In this document: piece after piece, positions 7,409 to 16,529 of the stretch
How positions within the stretch are numbered: the stretch's first letter is position 1
Layout: each line of letters begins with the position of its first letter
Source: Clostridium_AM tanneri
GTDB taxonomy: Bacteria; Bacillota; Clostridia; Clostridiales; Clostridiaceae
Assembly (NCBI RefSeq): GCF_033659955.1
Contig: NZ_JARUJP010000004.1
Span: 157,262 to 221,261, forward strand
Length of the DNA stretch: 64,000 nucleotides
Direction: 5' to 3'
Notes under the pieces: generated by a model
What the model was told of the DNA's origin: nothing
What the model saw: the letters and a program-made list of their open reading frames with translations, nothing else
Database searches by the model: none
Translations under genes and position numbers: made by a program

Positions 7409-9835
7409 CTATAAATCTTTTAATCCTTTTAATACTGCCAGCTTTGACATGCTGTATATAGAATTATTTTCTTTTCTTATTACTATTTCTTCATTAATAC
7501 TCTTTCCATCCTCGCTTATATTAAATAAGGAAATGACATTTTTCTTGAAGGAGTATTCTACTAAATTATTTAAAATATCTTTGGCACTTTCCCTTTCCTT
7601 CAATATCTTATACAGGTAGTTTGCAGTTTGTTGTGCTTTCTCTACGTTTCTGTCCTTTAAAAAGTTCTTCTCAATAGCCCTTTCTAGAGCAAGAATTGCC
7701 ATTTTTCCAATTCTGTTTTGTAAAATAGCACTTCCATTTATACAATTATTGTAAATAAATTCTACAGATTTATTTAATTGATTGAAGTATATATCAATAT
7801 CTTCTTCACCAATACCAAAGGCTAAAAGTGCCATAGCAGTGGTCTCAACCTTATCTTCAATATTGCTGTCTTCATAATCTACAAAAGCACCATCTGCAAG
7901 TTGATTTTTAGCAATTAACCTGAGAAGTTCTTCTCTTGGATAAACTTTATCTAAATATTGATTGTGATCTATGTCTTCTTCCTCATCTCCACTATAGGAT
8001 TTGTATAAAAAGCCTAATTGTTCATTTTCTTTAAAGTCTTCCATATCTATTTCATCAGCTAATGTACCTTCTTGTACCTTTATAGGAATTATATCCCTAA
8101 GTTCAATACCTAGCACAGGTTCATATCTAAGTTCCATAAATATGAAGGTGGTTTCAGGACTTATGATTCCATTATTTTTAGATAGCTCTACTACCTTTCT
8201 TCTCATAGCTTCCCTTGTTTCGCCACGCTCGGATATCATATTTAATTCTATAGACTTTATTCTCTTTCTTGCCCAAACTTTTTTAAGAAGATTAGCATTT
8301 TCTTCTGTATTGAAGTTATCTAGGTTTATTGTCTTAATGTATTCCTTCCCATCTACCATTCCTTTTATAGTTATTTCTCCACTTACTTCTCCCACTACAT
8401 CCGCAAATATTGAAAATGGTTCTCTATCATACATATAATCTATAGTTCTTGGATAAGTGCTTGCAACCTTCAATGTTCCCCAATCAATCTTAATATCGTC
8501 TACTTCTGGATTTTGTATTCTAGTAAACTGCCTTAAAACAACATCTTCAATTCTCTTTCCTTTATTTATAAACTCTGCCTTTCCGTAACTTTCATGAGCA
8601 AGCTTATTTAGGAAATAATTATTAGTAGCAGAATCAATACCAAAGGAGAATATTCTATTATCACCGATATTCTCTCTTACATAAGATAATATTTCCTCTT
8701 CCTCTTCTACCTGATCATCAGTAAAAATTAGTATGGTGTTATGACCAACTTCATTTTCAAGACTGTATTTAATAGCTCCAAATATATCTGCATCTTCCTC
8801 TGTCTCTAAATCATCTATCCACTTTGATGCTTTTCTCAAGTTATCTGCATTAAATTCTGCCATGCCTTCATCAACGAAATACTTTAATGTATCCCCTACA
8901 GCAATTATGTCAAAAGTATCACCTTCCGATAAGTTTCTTATACACAATTGCAGTGCATTCTTTGCCTGCTTTAACTTATTGCCTTTCATGGTTTCGGAAA
9001 TATCTATTAGAAAAACATAGCTTTCTTTTACTTCTTCCTCAAAGAAATCTAGTCTTGGCACCATTCTTAAATAGACTATACCTTTTTCCTGCTCTCCTTC
9101 TTTATATTCATAAATCATTCCATCAGCCTCTAGTGGATTTTGCTCCTTCATGAGAAGTATAAAATCCCTATCCATAGTGTTATAGTCATCCTGAAGATTA
9201 ATCCTAGCTACTGTATCTCCTTCTCTTTCTACATCTATTTTATGATAGGTGGATTTAAATTCTAGCCTACAGAGAGATTCTACAAGTATGTTTGTTTTAA
9301 ATTCAAAATCACTTTCATTTTCTTCTTTGATAAACTTCCTTTTTATACTATTCTTTATACTATTAATTGGTGATTCTTCATCTATTCTCTTTGGCTCAAA
9401 AACTGCTGGAATCTTAAGTTTAAAGGTATTATCCTTATACTCCAGTTCATCAATATAGGATAACCTTATTTTAACAATTTCTCCGGATATAATTTTTCCT
9501 ATACTTATTTTAAATACATTAGGTTTGAATTCCTCTAGTAAGAAGGACTCTTTTTCCCTATTCTTTATATTTTCGTAAATTTTTATTGCTTTTTCTCTTT
9601 CTTCAACTATTGCTCTTAAAGTTCTTCCTCCTATTTCCGCTTCGAAACCAGAGATTATAGCAGTCCTAGGAATCGGAAACATGTAAACTCCCTCGATGTC
9701 ATCCTTTCCTTTGTTTTCATAATCATGGCTTATAGTTATTTCTGCATAACTACCGCATACATTACCGCTTATGCTAATCCTTTTTAAAACCATTCCTTTG
9801 GCATCACCTTTAATTTCTTTTATACCATACACCAT
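7409..9835 (-). CDS. VIT and VWA domain protein
   Basis: An 808-aa soluble protein. Residues of about 1-130 match the VIT domain (the GVYMFPIPRTAIISGFEA region and the EREKAIKIYENIKN segment). A von Willebrand A domain follows (about 270-430) with a MIDAS-like DISET in place of the usual DxSxS and the later FTDDQ. The C-terminal third is helical, with no signal peptide. Family members are found as stand-alone cytoplasmic or surface proteins of unclear role in bacteria. Start chosen at 9835 (MVYGIKEIK) because AAGGTGGG lies 6 nt upstream; the ATG eight codons earlier would bury that site. Single-gene unit. Confidence 0.85.
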   Translation of the reverse strand: MVYGIKEIKGDAKGMVLKRISISGNVCGSYAEITISHDYENKGKDDIEGVYMFPIPRTAIISGFEAEIGGRTLRAIVEEREKAIKIYENIKNREKESFLLEEFKPNVFKISIGKIISGEIVKIRLSYIDELEYKDNTFKLKIPAVFEPKRIDEESPINSIKNSIKRKFIKEENESDFEFKTNILVESLCRLEFKSTYHKIDVEREGDTVARINLQDDYNTMDRDFILLMKEQNPLEADGMIYEYKEGEQEKGIVYLRMVPRLDFFEEEVKESYVFLIDISETMKGNKLKQAKNALQLCIRNLSEGDTFDIIAVGDTLKYFVDEGMAEFNADNLRKASKWIDDLETEEDADIFGAIKYSLENEVGHNTILIFTDDQVEEEEEILSYVRENIGDNRIFSFGIDSATNNYFLNKLAHESYGKAEFINKGKRIEDVVLRQFTRIQNPEVDDIKIDWGTLKVASTYPRTIDYMYDREPFSIFADVVGEVSGEITIKGMVDGKEYIKTINLDNFNTEENANLLKKVWARKRIKSIELNMISERGETREAMRRKVVELSKNNGIISPETTFIFMELRYEPVLGIELRDIIPIKVQEGTLADEIDMEDFKENEQLGFLYKSYSGDEEEDIDHNQYLDKVYPREELLRLIAKNQLADGAFVDYEDSNIEDKVETTAMALLAFGIGEEDIDIYFNQLNKSVEFIYNNCINGSAILQNRIGKMAILALERAIEKNFLKDRNVEKAQQTANYLYKILKERESAKDILNNLVEYSFKKNVISLFNISEDGKSINEEIVIRKENNSIYSMSKLAVLKGLKDL

Positions 9836-9972
9836 ATCATACCCACCTTTTATTTCCATTTACTTAATTATACCAAATATTCCTTATTAATAGTGTTAAC
9901 ATAAATTCAATATTTATTTTTTACAATTATCTTTTTCACTATTATAAAGATAAAATTTTTTATTTAACTTAT

Positions 9973-10007
9973 AAAAAAACCTCCATGTAGAACATAGAGG
10001 TTTTTTT
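9973..10007. terminator. Terminator of the superoxide dismutase gene
   Basis: Stem AAAAAACCTC / GAGGTTTTTT with an inner ATGT/ACAT helix and T-runs on both strands, ending 9 nt before the sod stop. Confidence 0.85.
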
Positions 10008-10015
10008 ACCTTAAA

Positions 10016-10612
10016 CTATTTTGTTGCTTTTTTAAATCTATCATTTACTGTATTCCAGTTTACAATATTCCACCAAGCATCAACAAATGCAGCTCTTTTA
10101 TTTTGATATTTTAGATAATAAGCGTGCTCCCATAGATCTAAGATAAGCAAAGGTTTTACACCCCATTGAGTTAAGTTTTGATGCTTTTCTGCCTGTAAAA
10201 TTTCTAACTTATTAAACATGCAATTCCAGCAAAGTATAGTCCATCCGGAGCCTTCCACTGCTACCGCTGCAGCTGAGAATTGCTTCTTAAAGGCTTCATA
10301 GCTTCCAAAGTCCTTAGTAATTTGATCTCCAATTTCTCCAGAAGCATCTCCTCCTGCATTTGGGCCCATGTTCTCCCAAAACAGTGTATGTAAAATATGT
10401 CCTGAACCATGGAAAGCTAATTCTCTTTCCCAATGTTTTATTAGTGCAAAATCACCATTTTTTCTTGCTTCCTCTAATTTTGACTCTGCATTATTTAATC
10501 CATCTACATAAGATTTATGGTGGGCATCATGATGCAACCTTACTGTTTGCTCATCATAGTGTGGTTCTAAAGCATTGTAATCGTAAGGAAGTGTTGGTAA
10601 AGTGTGTGTCAT
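10016..10612 (-). CDS. sodA: Superoxide dismutase, Fe/Mn family
   Basis: A 198-aa Fe/Mn superoxide dismutase that converts superoxide to O2 and H2O2. The N-terminal LPxLPYDYNALEPHYDEQT segment, the HHDAHHKSYV helix with the first metal His residues and the C-terminal DLWEHAYYLKYQNKR with the Asp and His ligands are all present. I cannot separate Fe from Mn use by eye. Start placed at 10612 (MTHTLPTL), 9 nt from GAGG; the ATG two codons earlier is too close to that site. It stands alone, with its own terminator, as an oxygen-defence gene in an anaerobe. Confidence 0.95.
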   Translation of the reverse strand: MTHTLPTLPYDYNALEPHYDEQTVRLHHDAHHKSYVDGLNNAESKLEEARKNGDFALIKHWERELAFHGSGHILHTLFWENMGPNAGGDASGEIGDQITKDFGSYEAFKKQFSAAAVAVEGSGWTILCWNCMFNKLEILQAEKHQNLTQWGVKPLLILDLWEHAYYLKYQNKRAAFVDAWWNIVNWNTVNDRFKKATK

Positions 10613-10753
10613 ATTCATTCACCTCGTGTTTATTATTGTTTTTAACATTAATATTATGGTAATAAAATTTTTCTTTTATTCATCAAGCGGTATAGTAAAA
10701 ATGATATTTTTCCGAAACACTATTTTTAATACAAATCTCTATTTAAAGTTTTT

Positions 10754-10783
10754 TAGTTATAGAACCGGAAATTATGTTATAAT
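10754..10783 (+). promoter_or_regulatory. Promoter for the FmdE-family gene
   Basis: Extended -10 TGTTATAAT (core 10778-10783) with a weak TTAGTT -35 at 10754-10759. Start of transcription would lie about 38 nt before the ATG. Confidence 0.5.
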
Positions 10784-10827
10784 TAGGTAAATAATAAATA
10801 TAATATTACTATGGGGGAGATTCTAAT

Positions 10828-11352
10828 ATGAATAAAGAATTATGGACAAAGTGTGTACAGTTCCACGGACATGAATGTCCTGGACTTGCCATAGGCTATA
10901 AAGTCAGTGAAGCGGCAAAAGAAAAGTTAGGACTTAGCTTTTCAAAAGACGAAGAAATAGTCTGCATAGCTGAAAATGATGCCTGTTGTGTAGATGCAGT
11001 TCAGGTTTTAACTGGCTGTTCTGTAGGTAAAGGAAATTTATTATTTAAGGACTCAGGAAAAATGGCCTTTACATTCTTTAGTAGAACAGATAAAGAAGGC
11101 GTTAGAATTGTGGTTAAATCCCGTAAGAAAAGCGAGAATAGACAGAGGGAAATGGAATACATATTAAACGCTTCCTACGATGAACTTTTTGAATTTAAAA
11201 AACCTAGTTTTCAACTTCCAGAAAGAGCTAGAATTTTTACAAGTGTAGTATGTGAAGAATGTGGAGAAGCCTCTGCTGAACACAAGATAAGGTTTATGAA
11301 TGGTAAAAAAGTATGTGGTGATTGCTTTAAAGATTATTCAAGAAGTCTTTAG
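10828..11352 (+). CDS. FmdE-family protein with C-terminal zinc ribbon
   Basis: A 174-aa protein. The N-terminal HGHECPGLAIGYKVSEAA (residues 13-30) is the hallmark of the FmdE family, named from formylmethanofuran dehydrogenase subunit E, followed by the ENDACCVDAVQVLTGCS segment. A C-terminal Cys4 zinc ribbon (CEECG ... CGDC) begins near residue 142. No formylmethanofuran dehydrogenase or molybdopterin genes are adjacent, so the family name should not be read as function; such stand-alone genes in clostridia are thought to bind metal or a cofactor. Shine-Dalgarno GGGGGAGA. Monocistronic. Confidence 0.88.
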   Translation: MNKELWTKCVQFHGHECPGLAIGYKVSEAAKEKLGLSFSKDEEIVCIAENDACCVDAVQVLTGCSVGKGNLLFKDSGKMAFTFFSRTDKEGVRIVVKSRKKSENRQREMEYILNASYDELFEFKKPSFQLPERARIFTSVVCEECGEASAEHKIRFMNGKKVCGDCFKDYSRSL

Positions 11353-11391
11353 CAGTTATACGTAGTGTATTTTCTGTTTTTTTAAAGTATA

Positions 11392-11427
11392 ACTTAACCC
11401 CATACTTTAAAAGGTATGGGGTTAAGT
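11392..11427. terminator. Convergent terminator, FmdE gene / HAD gene
   Basis: A perfect 14-bp stem (ACTTAACCCCATAC and its complement) with an 8-nt loop between two convergent genes. There is no long T-run, but position and stability fit a shared terminator. Confidence 0.6.
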
Positions 11428-11581
11428 GCCTTAGCCTGTAAAAGAGAAGTAACATCTCATATTGCATTTTCATGCATTATGGACAGTCCCTTATTATATA
11501 ATATATGTTATTTTTTCTTCTTTATTCTTATTATATAGTGCTAAATGAATCCAATAACTTCTTACCCTATTGATGAAGATT

Positions 11582-12052
11582 TTAGTCCCTTAGAGTTGCT
11601 CTTATTCTATCCACCTTTAAAATCATAGAGAAAACATCTTTTATATCCTTTACAACTATATGTGAATTTATAAGAGCTTCCGTAGAGCAGCCTTCCTCTC
11701 CTATTATTGCTATTGATAACTCTGCTGCTTTAAACATTTCTATATCATTTAACCCATTTCCCACGGCCACAGTATTTTCTGCTCCAAGTTTTTCTACAAA
11801 TTCTCTTTTATAAACAGTAGCATTACCCTTTGGAAAGGTTTGCACCTTAACCGATAGTTCTGAACACTGACTCCTTACATTACCATAGGTATCCGCTGTT
11901 ATTATGTATACATTCAATCTCTTTGCTAGTTCAATGAGTGCTTCCTTAACATCCTCAGGTAAATTGCCATCTACAGCCAAGGTTCCATTATAATCAAAAA
12001 CTATGTTTTCCATTACTAAATTTTTTCTTCCTGGTATATCAATTTGAATCAT
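11582..12052 (-). CDS. HAD-family hydrolase resembling the P-type ATPase P domain
   Basis: A 156-aa protein with HAD motifs: DYNGTL near residue 20, TADTYG, a Lys in PKGNATVYK, and GNGLNDIEMF. Motif I has Asn where true phosphatases have the second Asp (DxDGT), as in the phosphorylation domain of P-type ATPases (DKTGT), so it fits the 'soluble P-type ATPase' family (COG4087). It lies 49 nt after pstB and probably belongs to the pst transcript, with an AAAGGAAT site. Loss of the second Asp suggests slow or altered phosphatase chemistry. Substrate unknown. Confidence 0.8.
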   Translation of the reverse strand: MIQIDIPGRKNLVMENIVFDYNGTLAVDGNLPEDVKEALIELAKRLNVYIITADTYGNVRSQCSELSVKVQTFPKGNATVYKREFVEKLGAENTVAVGNGLNDIEMFKAAELSIAIIGEEGCSTEALINSHIVVKDIKDVFSMILKVDRIRATLRD

Positions 12053-12101
12053 AGCTTAATTCCTTTCTATATTGTAGAATTTTTGTATTTTTTCTTAATA
12101 T

Positions 12102-12851
12102 TTATCCAAAAAGTCCTCCAATATACTCCCTTGTACTTTCTTTAGCAGGATTATTAAAAACTTTATCCGTCTCTCCATACTCCACTAGTTCTCCATTAAG
12201 CATAAAAGAAGTATAGTGTGATATTCTTTTAGCCTGTGCTAAATTATGGGTTACAATTATAATAGTATAATTTTTACATAAATTCTTTAATGTTTCCTCT
12301 ATTTTCATAGTATTCTTCAAATCTAGTGCAGAACAAGGCTCGTCCATTAAAATTACTTCTGGTTCAATAGTAAGAGTTCTCCCTATACAAAGTCTTTGCT
12401 GCTGCCCTCCTGAAAGCTTTAATGCAGACATATTTAAATTTTCCTTTACCTCATCATAAAGACCTACTAACTTCAGCTTCTCTTCTAATATATTATTTAA
12501 TTTTTTTCTATCTGTTATACCATAATATTTAAGGGCATAAACCATGTTCTTATATATTGAAAAAGGAAAAGGAGTAGGGTTTTGAAAAACACAACCTATA
12601 GACTTTCTTAAAAGTCCCCTATCTATATCTTTAATGTTTTCCCCTTTTAAAAAAACCTGTCCCTCTACTTTGCAGCTTTTTTCTTCTTCTAGTATACGAT
12701 TTATAGTTTTTAACAGGGTAGATTTTCCACATCCGGAGGGCCCTATTATTGAAGTTATTTTATTTTTTCTAACGGGAAGGCTTATATTTTTGAGAATTTG
12801 TTTGCCTTCTAAGTATACATTTATGTTTTTAATCTCTAGTATATTATTCAT
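12102..12851 (-). CDS. pstB: Phosphate ABC transporter ATPase
   Basis: A 249-aa ATPase: Walker A GPSGCGKSTLLK (about 37-48), signature LSGGQQQRLCIGR, Walker B VILMDEPCSALD and switch THNLAQAKR. Family resemblance and its place after pstS-pstC-pstA give the assignment to high-affinity phosphate import. The Q-loop FQNPTPFPFSIYKN is the PstB-type form. It follows pstA by 3 nt. The usual phoU gene is absent; the HAD gene takes its place. Confidence 0.93.
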   Translation of the reverse strand: MNNILEIKNINVYLEGKQILKNISLPVRKNKITSIIGPSGCGKSTLLKTINRILEEEKSCKVEGQVFLKGENIKDIDRGLLRKSIGCVFQNPTPFPFSIYKNMVYALKYYGITDRKKLNNILEEKLKLVGLYDEVKENLNMSALKLSGGQQQRLCIGRTLTIEPEVILMDEPCSALDLKNTMKIEETLKNLCKNYTIIIVTHNLAQAKRISHYTSFMLNGELVEYGETDKVFNNPAKESTREYIGGLFG

Positions 12852-12854
12852 AAT

Positions 12855-13685
12855 CTATACCTTCCTCCTTTTTGTAAGAATAGCTGCTGCAAAATTTATA
12901 ACTATAAGTAATATTACAAGCACCAGTGATGTTCCATAGGCTTTTTCCATAGAAATACCTTGACTTACTAATATATATAGGTGATAGGGCAGTGCCATTA
13001 CTGGTGAAAGCAGTGAATCAGGATTAGGTGCAGATACTACTGCAGATGTAAGCATAACTGGAGCTGCTGCTCCCATGGCAAAGCCTCCGGACATTATGGT
13101 CCCGGATATTATATCTGAAGCACAACTTGGAAGAATTATACGAAAAAAGGTATAAGACTTACTTACTCCTAAACTATAGGAACAAACAATCAAACTTTTA
13201 TCAACTTCCATAATAGATTTCTCCGTTACCACCTCTACATAAGGAAATATCATTATTCCAAGAGTAATTCCCCCTGCTATAAGACTAATTCCAAGATCAC
13301 AAAAATAAACTAAAAAAGAGTAACCAAAAAGACCTAGCACAATAGATGGAATTCCAGAAATAGAACTTATCACAAGGTGCATTAGCTCTTTAATCACGCT
13401 ATGGGTACAGTAAAGGCTTAAGTACACAGCAGTTGCTACCCCTAAAATAGATGCACTTATACAAGCTATTGCGGTTAACGCTAAGCTTCCTATTATAGCT
13501 GGCAATATTCCTCCTTCTATTCCAAGAGGTGTACCTTTAGGAGCTTGCAATATGAAATTCAAGTTTATAACTGATAAGCCTTTTATAAGGATATAGGCAA
13601 AAATAGATATAATAACCCCGATTACAATAAGACTACTTAAAAAATACCATAGTGCTAATAACACATTTTTTAAAACCTTAATCAT
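12855..13685 (-). CDS. pstA: Phosphate ABC transporter permease PstA
   Basis: A 276-aa inner-membrane permease with six predicted spans and the conserved cytoplasmic coupling region (SYSLGVSKSYTFFRIILPSC). With PstC it forms the phosphate channel. Shine-Dalgarno AAGGAAGA; 24 nt after pstC and 3 nt before pstB, so the genes form one translational run. Confidence 0.92.
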   Translation of the reverse strand: MIKVLKNVLLALWYFLSSLIVIGVIISIFAYILIKGLSVINLNFILQAPKGTPLGIEGGILPAIIGSLALTAIACISASILGVATAVYLSLYCTHSVIKELMHLVISSISGIPSIVLGLFGYSFLVYFCDLGISLIAGGITLGIMIFPYVEVVTEKSIMEVDKSLIVCSYSLGVSKSYTFFRIILPSCASDIISGTIMSGGFAMGAAAPVMLTSAVVSAPNPDSLLSPVMALPYHLYILVSQGISMEKAYGTSLVLVILLIVINFAAAILTKRRKV

Positions 13686-13709
13686 AAATCTTCCTTCTTT
13701 TCATAGTTT

Positions 13710-14573
13710 CTAAACAATTATTCTCTTGCTTATGCTGTAAAATATAGTGTTTATAATCAAAAGTAATACCATAAGTACAAATCCTGAGGCGAATAAGGCA
13801 TGATAATGAATACTTCCAATTTGAGCAGAGCCCATTTCTAGTGCTATAAGAGCTGGAATAGTTTCTCCCTTACCAAAAAGCTTAGGCATAATAGGGCTAT
13901 TACCGATAACCATCATCACCGCCATAGTTTCCCCCATAGCTCTACCCGTAGAAAGTATAACAGAGACTAATATACTTCTTCCGCAAGAGGGGATTATTAG
14001 ATTATTTATCATATACCACTTAGATATTCCAAGTGACTTAGAATATATACTGTATTTTCCGTAAACCTTGCTCATAGTTTCATCACAGGTAGAAACTATA
14101 TAAGGTAGTATCATAACTGCAAGTACTATTCCACCAGCAAATATAGATTCACCGGTAGAAAAATTTAGATGGCCTTCAAAAAACTTTACAACTACTGAAA
14201 GTCCGATAAAGCCATATATTACAGACGGAATACCTGCCAGCATATTTACGAAAGCCTTTAATATTTTATGAATACTTTCTGGTACAATGATTGATATAAA
14301 AATAGCAAAGGCTACTCCCATTGGTACTGCAAATATTACTGCTAAAAGAGATACGTATATAGTAGCTGCTAAAAATGGAATTACAGATACCTGTGGCTTT
14401 AGTTCTAAGGGCTGCCACTCTACTCCTGATATTAATGACCAAAAAGGTACTTTATGGACTAATCCTAAGCTTTCCTTTAATATAAATATTAATATTAAAC
14501 ATAAAATACTAAAGGATATGAAGGCTAATGTTTTTATAAAAATAGAAAAGAGTATTTCTAGCTTTTTATACAT
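13710..14573 (-). CDS. pstC: Phosphate ABC transporter permease PstC
   Basis: A 287-aa inner-membrane permease with six spans; the EAA-like loop is KSLGISKWYMINNLIIPSCGR, and AGIPSVIYGFIG and GRAMGETMAVMMVIGN are typical PstC motifs. It pairs with PstA. It starts after the hairpin that separates pstS from the rest of the operon, with AAGGTGA as its Shine-Dalgarno. Confidence 0.93.
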   Translation of the reverse strand: MYKKLEILFSIFIKTLAFISFSILCLILIFILKESLGLVHKVPFWSLISGVEWQPLELKPQVSVIPFLAATIYVSLLAVIFAVPMGVAFAIFISIIVPESIHKILKAFVNMLAGIPSVIYGFIGLSVVVKFFEGHLNFSTGESIFAGGIVLAVMILPYIVSTCDETMSKVYGKYSIYSKSLGISKWYMINNLIIPSCGRSILVSVILSTGRAMGETMAVMMVIGNSPIMPKLFGKGETIPALIALEMGSAQIGSIHYHALFASGFVLMVLLLIINTIFYSISKRIIV

Positions 14574-14617
14574 TTAATCACCTTATCAATTTTAAAAATT
14601 TGAATACTTACAAAAGA

Positions 14618-14645
14618 ACTCGTTAGACTATAGGTCTAGCGAGTT
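14618..14645 (-). terminator. Attenuating hairpin between pstS and pstC
   Basis: Minus-strand stem AACTCG-C-TAGAC / GTCTA-A-CGAGTT followed by CTTTTG, 25 nt after the pstS stop. An intercistronic hairpin here is common for binding-protein genes and would give more pstS than pstCAB product. Confidence 0.65.
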
Positions 14646-14670
14646 TTAATAATTTATATACTTACTAAAA

Positions 14671-15591
14671 TTATTTTTCAGATTTCACAGGAACAAACCC
14701 CAGTTCTTTCACTACCTTTAGCCCTTCTTCAGAAGTAATATAGTTTATAAAGGACTTTTCTTCTGCAGTTAAATCACCATTTTTAATCACTAAAAGAGGT
14801 CTTGCTATCTTATATTTACCCTCTATGATGTTTTCAGCAGTAGGAGTTACTCCATCTACATCCATTGCAACAATCTTCCCTGCATTTTTTTCAACTATAC
14901 CTACTGACGCATATCCTATAGCATCTTTATTTTCCATAATTTTTTGCCCTAAGGCTCCCATAGAAGGTGCTTGCACGGCTTCTTTACTTACCTTCTTATC
15001 TCCCATTATGCTCTTTTCAAATACTTCTCCAGCACCGCCGCCAGCATCTCTTACCACAATTACTATTTTATTTTTAGGTAAAGCTGGATCAACATCACTC
15101 CAAAGCTTTGCTTCTCCAGAAAATATCTTTTGAATCTCCTCTTTAGTTAGTCCTTTTTTCTTCGATAGAATAGAATTTTGAGGGTTAACAGATATAGTTA
15201 ACGCATCCATACCTATTTTAAACTCTTTATACTTGTCCATCTTTTCTTTTTCATCCTTTGAAACTTCTCTGGAAACCAATCCAAAATTACTTGTCTTTTC
15301 CAAAGCAGCCTTTACTCCTGTTCCCGAACCTGCAGAAGAAACAGCTATTTGTATAGGTTTCTCTGGCATACTTCCCTCTACTTTATTCCAAGTTTTATTT
15401 TTTTCCGTAAAGGTATCCGCTATTTTAGATATAATCGGAGCCATAGTTGAAGAACCGCTGAACATTATTTTGCTTTCCGATGACGCTTTTTCATTTGATG
15501 AAGTGCTAACTGATTTTTGATTTCCACAACCGGTTAGTACAATACCTACAGTTAAGGCCAAACTTAAGATAAGACCTAATCTTTTTTTCAT
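14671..15591 (-). CDS. pstS: Phosphate-binding lipoprotein PstS
   Basis: A 306-aa lipoprotein: signal peptide with lipobox LTGC (Cys near residue 22), then the phosphate-binding fold with SGSSTMAPI near residue 43, SSAGSGTGVKAALE, RDAGGGAGEVFEK and the closing IGYASVG segment. It captures phosphate at the cell surface for PstCAB. Start at 15591 (MKKRLGLIL) is fixed by GGAGAT and the position of the signal peptide; an upstream in-frame extension of 15 residues lacks both. I see no certain PhoP box in the 180 nt upstream. Confidence 0.94.
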   Translation of the reverse strand: MKKRLGLILSLALTVGIVLTGCGNQKSVSTSSNEKASSESKIMFSGSSTMAPIISKIADTFTEKNKTWNKVEGSMPEKPIQIAVSSAGSGTGVKAALEKTSNFGLVSREVSKDEKEKMDKYKEFKIGMDALTISVNPQNSILSKKKGLTKEEIQKIFSGEAKLWSDVDPALPKNKIVIVVRDAGGGAGEVFEKSIMGDKKVSKEAVQAPSMGALGQKIMENKDAIGYASVGIVEKNAGKIVAMDVDGVTPTAENIIEGKYKIARPLLVIKNGDLTAEEKSFINYITSEEGLKVVKELGFVPVKSEK

Positions 15592-15772
15592 ATACTGAAT
15601 CTCCTTCCATAAATGTTTATTACTGTAACAAAACACATTTTAGCTCCATTTTATCATACAGCCTACATTTATGTTTGGAATATTCCTTTTCTATATAATT
15701 AGCAACTTATCTATCATGTTTACTTATAATATTAATTCATAAAGAATTTAATGTTACTGTCCCTTTGCTACC

Positions 15773-16462
15773 CTAATTTATTTCATAGCCATCTTCTGTT
15801 TTTTTCTGATACAGCCCTATCCAATCCGGTATGTTTCCTTTGCTTTTTAATATTTCAATTGCCACATCTCCAACCACTGCAAGGTCTTCAGCATTAAAAT
15901 AGTATTCTATATTTCTATCAAAAAGTATGTTAGCTGCAGCCTCCATCTCATCATCGCCTTGCCAAACTACAAAGGTAATGTAGACGTTGTCAATAAATTC
16001 AAACTTACAGGCTCCGTCTCCCATCTTAAGTAACTGTCCACCTACTGCTTTCGCCCCTTCTTCCATTCTTTTTATATCATTTCCAAATCTGCGAGCAAGC
16101 TTTAAAATAGTTCTGTTATAAAAGTTTTTATAATAAACTAATCCTCCTGGGATTTCCTTATAAGTAATATCCTTATTAAAAGGCGGCACTGCCTTAGAGT
16201 TTACGAGATACCTTAAAACTAAGGTTCTTATAGTATATGCTTTTATTTCTTCTGATGTTTCTAAATCATATAGTTGTCCTGATGGATGCTTAACACTATA
16301 TTCTCTTCCCATCATTTTAATTGTAAAAGAGCCTTTTTCTTTATCATAAGGTATAGTAGATTGATTAGATATGTCTATTGGATCAGTTTCTGCGAATATG
16401 TTCTGAATGTACTCGAAAGGAACTCTCCCCTGTCTATCATCCTTTATTCCCTCATTACTCAT
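15773..16462 (-). CDS. DUF3786 protein
   Basis: A 229-aa soluble protein of the DUF3786 family, recognised from the PFEYIQNIFAETDP and GGLVYYKNFYNR regions and the C-terminal VIEYYFNAEDLAV-like stretch. The family occurs in anaerobes with corrinoid and one-carbon metabolism; its function is not established. Shine-Dalgarno AGGGGGAAG, 6 nt before ATG. The structured element at 16.53-16.87 kb lies just upstream and the DUF166 gene beyond it, on the same strand. Confidence 0.75.
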   Translation of the reverse strand: MSNEGIKDDRQGRVPFEYIQNIFAETDPIDISNQSTIPYDKEKGSFTIKMMGREYSVKHPSGQLYDLETSEEIKAYTIRTLVLRYLVNSKAVPPFNKDITYKEIPGGLVYYKNFYNRTILKLARRFGNDIKRMEEGAKAVGGQLLKMGDGACKFEFIDNVYITFVVWQGDDEMEAAANILFDRNIEYYFNAEDLAVVGDVAIEILKSKGNIPDWIGLYQKKTEDGYEIN

Positions 16463-16529
16463 ATAACTTCCCCCTTAGATTACATTTTCCCTGTAATACT
16501 ATTTTATTACAAATTTATGAAACATAAAA

